A stretch of 64,000 nucleotides of DNA, taken from assembly GCA_017617315.1 (NCBI GenBank), contig JAFZWM010000051.1, positions 56,371 through 120,370 on the forward strand, in the 5' to 3' direction. Below, in pieces: positions 61,101 through 64,000 of the stretch (positions are counted from its first letter, which is position 1; each line of letters begins with the position of its first letter). The translations under genes were made by a program, and so were the position numbers. Below the pieces are notes generated by a model. It saw only the letters and a program-made list of their open reading frames with translations, had not been told where the DNA came from and did not search any database. Origin of the DNA: Bacteroidaceae bacterium. GTDB taxonomy: Bacteria > Bacteroidota > Bacteroidia > Bacteroidales > Bacteroidaceae.

Positions 61101-61905
61101 AAGGCTCGCGCTCCCATATCTGTATGTCTTTCTGGCAGATAATGTCGAGAAGTTCCTTTATGCGATGCTTCATCAAGTCGGGCTTGCACAAGAACAGACA
61201 AGAAAGGATGTTGAACTTTTTGTTTGGATGATAAACGAAGCCCGAAACGCGTAGTTTTTCGAACAGGTTGTCGATGAAGCACGACGGAGTGTCGGACGAA
61301 TCTTCGGTTGCCTCGTTATGTATTAGTTCGGTAGCAAAGATGTAATAGTCCATCTGCTCTATCAATAGCGACAGTCTTTCTTGATAAAAGTCTCTCTCGT
61401 TTATGCTGCAAATATTAAGGAGTTCGGACAGTTCGAGCAAGTCGGAGCAGTCTTTCCTGACAGTAGGCAAAGAAATCTTTTTATTCAGCAGGCTCTGAAT
61501 CCAGCGGTGGCATTGAGCCTCGAACGATTTTTCCTTCTCCTCGGTTAAAAGCAGTTTTATAAAGTCCTTGGTATTCCACGACACTTCTCTTTCCGAAAGC
61601 AAGTCGGTAAGTTTTTCTTCTGAAAGGCTGTCGTTGTTCTGTTCAAAGTCGCTGATGTCAACGAGTTCTATTTTAGGATGCTTTTCGCTTATTGCCAGAA
61701 TACGGCATTTAACTATCTGACCTTTCGACAGCACAAGTTTAGACGTTCCCTGAAGATACGACGTGATGCCCGTCTGCTCGTCAATCAGTTCGCAATAGCT
61801 TGTATAGTTTGATTTTACTTTGTAGGCAATGACATCGCCAACGTTGTAGGCTTGCGCGGGAGTAAGCCTTTCCTGACTTAAAGAATTTAAACTATTTGTT
61901 TCCAT
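58180..61905 (-). CDS. Large protein with OB/S1-like segments and an AlbA_2/Schlafen-like domain
   Basis: 1241 residues, no signal peptide. An N-terminal S1/OB-like segment (about 17-80: NVGDVIAYKVKSNYTSYCEL, then KGQIVKCRILAISEKHPKIE) is followed by a long helical region. Two more OB-like segments lie at about 485-560 (VRITFTGQDEFDRNKYYC) and 580-650 (FDEDIICSVGGK, then TIVRCRLNGAGTGTFHIS). At about 850-985 sits an AlbA_2/Schlafen-type domain: EEVEYKTSIVF, then VDSFFNTRGGVLYIGVNNFG and WYVRKAGSKRKLTAEQF. The C-terminal 200 residues contain a repeat-like SH3 or OB pattern. A nucleic-acid-binding or processing role is likely, but the function is not known. Confidence 0.75.
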   Translation of the reverse strand: METNSLNSLSQERLTPAQAYNVGDVIAYKVKSNYTSYCELIDEQTGITSYLQGTSKLVLSKGQIVKCRILAISEKHPKIELVDISDFEQNNDSLSEEKLTDLLSEREVSWNTKDFIKLLLTEEKEKSFEAQCHRWIQSLLNKKISLPTVRKDCSDLLELSELLNICSINERDFYQERLSLLIEQMDYYIFATELIHNEATEDSSDTPSCFIDNLFEKLRVSGFVYHPNKKFNILSCLFLCKPDLMKHRIKELLDIICQKDIQIWEREPFCSALIKLLELYVRECDSKIDKIKDNKEIINNNMLALAVQLKLMEKSGESGIADYRLNAARLCVLSSYLYSIRPEKFINAAYYNLFHSKAKFPAYSIQNVSTLPNYIFNLPCGNIDTINSFSRGNGRLLVSGEGIQLLAAAENENLRPVFPTKLALWKNLQVYLSSKTETSLSSIKANDITPYQYVWAEIEQELFDVKKKTVTIARNSKKRHRIDETVRITFTGQDEFDRNKYYCQIEDEIGGNGYIYVSDIVAYSVATSLRHFYTADGSRLVFQAQIIGEEDELFHFSMIDDLKNYFSNDYYTFDEDIICSVGGKPNKYGMSPAITRDGVSVSLRNASDFEDEIDKNTIVRCRLNGAGTGTFHISCDIVDTDYYEFDLNTAFKRLMAECSVDKISKTITQQEEEQILKSDKLIDEAYVKEVIYMIDRMAQIDSEYVKSFNYLGFARVLCLLIGWEAQAAYYKGRMDIIAMLHDFATNSKVDEEKLAQLENANAELFSNNVVLKEKFMQLQIVSFMDKAEHNAELFGLASNASLNNLASLVLAYNITRANKLETCATDIHNKIIMLLNLKGGETGLKLYGSGEETEEVEYKTSIVFCAESMQPDHEKQMDEILKVVDSFFNTRGGVLYIGVNNFGYGVGVEDDLNNPLFYGDKDKYIRAIVDAIAIKWGNDIATTYIKKIDFDRENTEKDVLAVEILPVPSGLPYNDMWYVRKAGSKRKLTAEQFAEYQRVSRTVVQSAAVADEPLRIVPEESVEQTQDAVSVSKPFISSKDDEVRTSRIRKNVLVDYEDPDNYVEPIALFKFLSGNKFKKIDSYDYDEDSLLTLAVKDDEVKGYLVLGYENGRVVKVPVEELLEYTSREYSRYAGSKLVYASLAQKDDAVLTISKEDKARPRVLMRADSLSNFEETRLMDGGELPYNEGLMGEILAYEVIPAKFVAEFEGVLNKPKTSLGYPDNALNSGIINRLHEWGIHEI

Positions 61906-61948
61906 TTTTTGTTTTATTTATTGTTATTTATAAGCGATTTACGAGGTG

Positions 61949-61956
61949 CAAATATA
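61949..61956 (-). promoter_or_regulatory. -7 element of the 1241-residue gene
   Basis: TATATTTG on the minus strand, 43 nt upstream of the start codon. A terminator hairpin lies just upstream. Confidence 0.6.
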
Positions 61957-61973
61957 CAAAAATGTTTGTCAGA

Positions 61974-62024
61974 AAAAAACAACTGTTCCCCGAAAAGAAT
62001 TCGACAGAACTCTATTCGGGGAAC
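61974..62024 (-). terminator. Terminator after the 158-residue secreted-protein gene
   Basis: Arms GTTCCCCGAA (61985-61994) and TTCGGGGAAC (62015-62024) with a T run on the minus strand. A close copy of this hairpin and its flanks is at 62784-62824. Confidence 0.75.
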
Positions 62025-62096
62025 ATTGCTATCTTTATCGGATAACTATCAAGATTATGAAACGCGCAACCGCACTATTTGGCGACTGCAAGTTAC

Positions 62097-62573
62097 TTAA
62101 TGCAAGAATTTACAAAGAGACAGCTCTCCTATTTCTTCCTCTTTATCAACCAAAGACTTTAAATCGGGTGAAACCTTATCTGCACCAGAAGAAACCGTAA
62201 AAAATAAAATTTTATCTTTATTGGCACTAAACCGTGCGGTCAGAGCATAAACAGACCTTACCACAGACCCTCTTGCAATCAAATCCCAATGATTATCATT
62301 TTTTTTATAAACATAGATTCCCCAACTTGGAATTCCGGAACCAACAGGAACAAAAATACAGAAAAAAGAATGTTCACTGTTGGTTAACATTTTTGTATAA
62401 GATGGTTTATAACGATACTCTTGTTTTATCGTTAATACCATATCGCATGTATCAATATAGGAAGCAGTCTCAACATGCTCATTCCACTTTATTTGTTCCG
62501 TATACATATCTTGTCCAAAAGAATAAATTATTACGAAAAAATAATAAACGAAACATATTACTTTCTTACCCAT
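62097..62573 (-). CDS. Secreted protein of unknown function
   Basis: 158 residues. A signal peptide (VICFVYYFFVIIYSFGQ) precedes a beta-rich mature part (FFCIFVPVGSGIPSWGIYVY, then SANKDKILFFTVSSGADKV). No family is recognised. It follows a 40-codon reading frame after 31 nt, and the two probably share the promoter at 62749. A terminator follows. Confidence 0.62.
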   Translation of the reverse strand: MGKKVICFVYYFFVIIYSFGQDMYTEQIKWNEHVETASYIDTCDMVLTIKQEYRYKPSYTKMLTNSEHSFFCIFVPVGSGIPSWGIYVYKKNDNHWDLIARGSVVRSVYALTARFSANKDKILFFTVSSGADKVSPDLKSLVDKEEEIGELSLCKFLH

Positions 62574-62604
62574 AATAAAACACCTCCACCGTTATAAATT
62601 TACT

Positions 62605-62727
62605 TTACTCGTTCGAATCTTCCAACGCCTCCATCACCTGAGTTATTTTCGACAAATAACGTATCTTCAGAAATCCAAAATTACCAACGTAATACTGTCC
62701 TTCAAAGTCACTACAACAGAATTTCAT
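62605..62727 (-). CDS. Possible small gene of 40 codons
   Basis: 40 residues, MKFCCSDFEGQYYVGNFGFL followed by a helix KIRYLSKITQVMEALEDSNE. No signal peptide. It is too short for a firm call, but a TATATTTG -7 element lies 21 nt upstream (62749-62756) and the next gene follows closely, which favours a real short protein over chance. Cys-Cys and aromatic residues are notable near the start. Confidence 0.42.
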   Translation of the reverse strand: MKFCCSDFEGQYYVGNFGFLKIRYLSKITQVMEALEDSNE

Positions 62728-62748
62728 ATCTTAATGTTTTTTATGTGG

Positions 62749-62756
62749 CAAATATA
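62749..62756 (-). promoter_or_regulatory. -7 element of the 40-codon gene and its downstream neighbour
   Basis: TATATTTG on the minus strand; the predicted leader is about 15 nt. Confidence 0.58.
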
Positions 62757-62771
62757 CAAAAAATGAATTTC

Positions 62772-62824
62772 TGAAAACAACAATTCCCCGAAAAAGAGTT
62801 CTGGGAAAAACTCCTTTCGGGGAA
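62772..62824 (-). terminator. Terminator, copy of the hairpin at 61974
   Basis: Arms TTCCCCGAAA (62784-62793) and TTTCGGGGAA (62815-62824), with an inner GAGTT/AACTC stem and a T-rich tail on the minus strand. It is 116 nt past the end of the 267-residue gene. Confidence 0.72.
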
Positions 62825-62939
62825 CATTGTTATCTGATTTTGATTGATTTCAATATTACTGAACTTACAAACGTCACAAAGTAGGATTGCAAGTTAGCGC
62901 AATTGTGTTGCGGAATTAAGGGAATAGAATTTTTCAACT

Positions 62940-63743
62940 TCACGGACACAAATTTATTCTGTCCTTTGGAGTATGCCCAGTTGTTGTTAACTCTCCAATC
63001 AATTTTGCATAAATATATGGAATTCTAACCACGTTCAGCAGACTTAACCTCTTATACCTTTTTCTGACATACTCATTGAGTTCTGTTGAAACATCCTTTT
63101 CATGATTATATACGAAGATTAAACCATCCTTAACATAAAGAAGATGTGGCGTTTCTATAAACACCGCCGACATTATCAAATCTGGGTTCTTTGCTTTTAT
63201 TTTATTCAATACATTTTTCTTATAATAAACACTCCGGCTTTTACACCATCGTGGTTCCTCTTTTGGTATTATATACCCCGAATAATTGTTAAAGAAGTGC
63301 AGATAAGCTTTTACACGATTCTTTCGATCTACACTTGCCAAAGAAAAAACAACTGTACTGTCCAAGCACATATAATCATACAGATTATCACCTTCTTTGT
63401 ACCTATCGGTATTTATGAACTGAACCCTAAGAATCGGCACTATTCGGGTCGTGTCCGATACAATATCATCTTTACCAGTTAAATAACTGACCAAATGAGA
63501 AGCAAGTCTGTATCCACCACTATCCTTCAATATTTCTATGCTACTACAATTTGAACAATAAGCCCAATATCCCCTATGTTCATACTCCTGCTTAAAATAT
63601 ATGTTGACGTTCTTTTCTATCATTTTATAATAGCAATCCATATCGGCGTTTTGGCTGAACGTTTTTAACTGTTCTATAATATTCTGTCCGTTCACTGAAA
63701 CGGACAGAATAATATAGAACATCGTATAAAAAAATCTTTTCAT
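62940..63743 (-). CDS. Secreted protein of unknown function
   Basis: 267 residues. The signal peptide MKRFFYTMFYIILSVSVNGQ has a mature start NIIEQLKTFSQ. The mature part has a Cys pair (YWAYCSNCSSIEIL) and beta segments such as DSTVVFSLASVDRKNRVKAY and LLYVKDGLIFVYNHEKD. No family is recognised. It resembles the neighbouring 158-residue protein in length class and export type only; sequence similarity is not evident. 63744-63924 shows no gene. Confidence 0.62.
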   Translation of the reverse strand: MKRFFYTMFYIILSVSVNGQNIIEQLKTFSQNADMDCYYKMIEKNVNIYFKQEYEHRGYWAYCSNCSSIEILKDSGGYRLASHLVSYLTGKDDIVSDTTRIVPILRVQFINTDRYKEGDNLYDYMCLDSTVVFSLASVDRKNRVKAYLHFFNNYSGYIIPKEEPRWCKSRSVYYKKNVLNKIKAKNPDLIMSAVFIETPHLLYVKDGLIFVYNHEKDVSTELNEYVRKRYKRLSLLNVVRIPYIYAKLIGELTTTGHTPKDRINLCP

Positions 63744-63924
63744 TTTACTTAAAATCTATACACAACAAAAGTTCCATTGCAATTTGTATTATAACGGCTT
63801 TGGCGGAATGTGAGTTCATTCAAATACGCCAGTTCGGGATAAGCAAAGGCCATAAAAGTTGGTAATCTCGCTAATTGTTTGTATCTTTATAGCTGTAAAC
63901 AAACAAGTTACAAAACAAAAAGCG

Positions 63925-64000
63925 ATGATTACCAAGGACAAAATTACAGAAATTTTCTGTATTATCGACGAGTTTGACAAAAATTTGAACGAAGAATTGA
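63925..64000 (+). mobile_element. IS982-family transposase, 5' fragment
   Basis: The frame begins MITKDKITEIFCIIDEFDKN and runs off the right edge after 25 residues. This N-terminus is characteristic of Bacteroidota IS982-family transposases. The left inverted repeat should lie in 63745-63920 but could not be placed from one end alone. Confidence 0.72.

Overview
The window is chromosomal DNA from a member of the Bacteroidales, most likely Prevotellaceae. The evidence is the two SusC/SusD pairs, lipoproteins with an acidic stretch after the lipobox Cys, promoters of the Bacteroidota type (TTTG, about 20 nt, TAnnTTTG), no Shine-Dalgarno sequences, the LpxC-FabZ fusion, the DAHP synthase-chorismate mutase fusion, type IX secretion-like C-termini, and a partial IS982-family transposase at the right edge. 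The family-level placement is inference.

Layout, left to right. 1-2077: end of an aromatic amino acid operon (aminotransferase, DAHP synthase/chorismate mutase, prephenate dehydrogenase). 2204-4028: divergent pair of a sigma-like/macro-like fusion protein and a small vWA protein. 4122-5319: AraC regulator and cupin. 5333-5660: terminator, a 165-bp array of 11-bp units and a promoter. 5733-6296: lipoprotein. 6474-11846: overlapping operon for amino-sugar and peptidoglycan salvage (AmgK-like kinase fused to a RapZ C-terminal domain, MurU-like nucleotidyltransferase, membrane MutS-like ATPase, PBP4). 12033-18669: SusC/SusD locus without enzymes. 19082-25826: prfA, pyrF, then lpxD, lpxC-fabZ, lpxA, a pRiA4b ORF-3-like gene and miaA. 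25932-32158: PBP1A, Pif1-like helicase with TPRs, Sua5/YciO-family protein, alpha/beta hydrolase. 32200-32507: gene-free repeat block with 7-bp and 11-bp periods. 32584-42431: rhamnogalacturonan utilisation locus (SusC, SusD, surface lipoprotein, divergent PL11 lyase). 42575-45902: a structured RNA resembling 6S RNA in size and shape, then a defence-like island (EcoRI-family adenine methyltransferase, HigBA toxin-antitoxin, DUF262-HNH nuclease). 46000-54887, minus strand: GH26 glycosidase, TatC, TatA, a Tat-signal aldo/keto reductase with ferredoxin domain, a membrane polyferredoxin, a zinc-ribbon membrane lipoprotein, a U32 protein and MetA. 54942-63743, minus strand: mostly unknown secreted or membrane proteins around a 1241-residue protein with OB-like segments and an AlbA_2/Schlafen-like domain. 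63925-64000: start of the IS982-family transposase.

The most unusual signals are: (1) exact 11-bp-period degenerate arrays at 5373-5537 and 32282-32435, which share units across 27 kb, with short relatives downstream of other plus-strand genes; (2) 7-bp-period arrays at the 30.5 kb and 32.2-32.5 kb positions, in opposite orientations around a two-gene operon; (3) the structured RNA next to the methylase/toxin-antitoxin/nuclease island; (4) the sigma-like/macro-like fusion divergent from a vWA gene; (5) the kinase-RapZ fusion with MurU; (6) the large AlbA_2/OB protein. No tRNA, rRNA or CRISPR array was seen. All calls come from reading the sequence; none was checked by database search.
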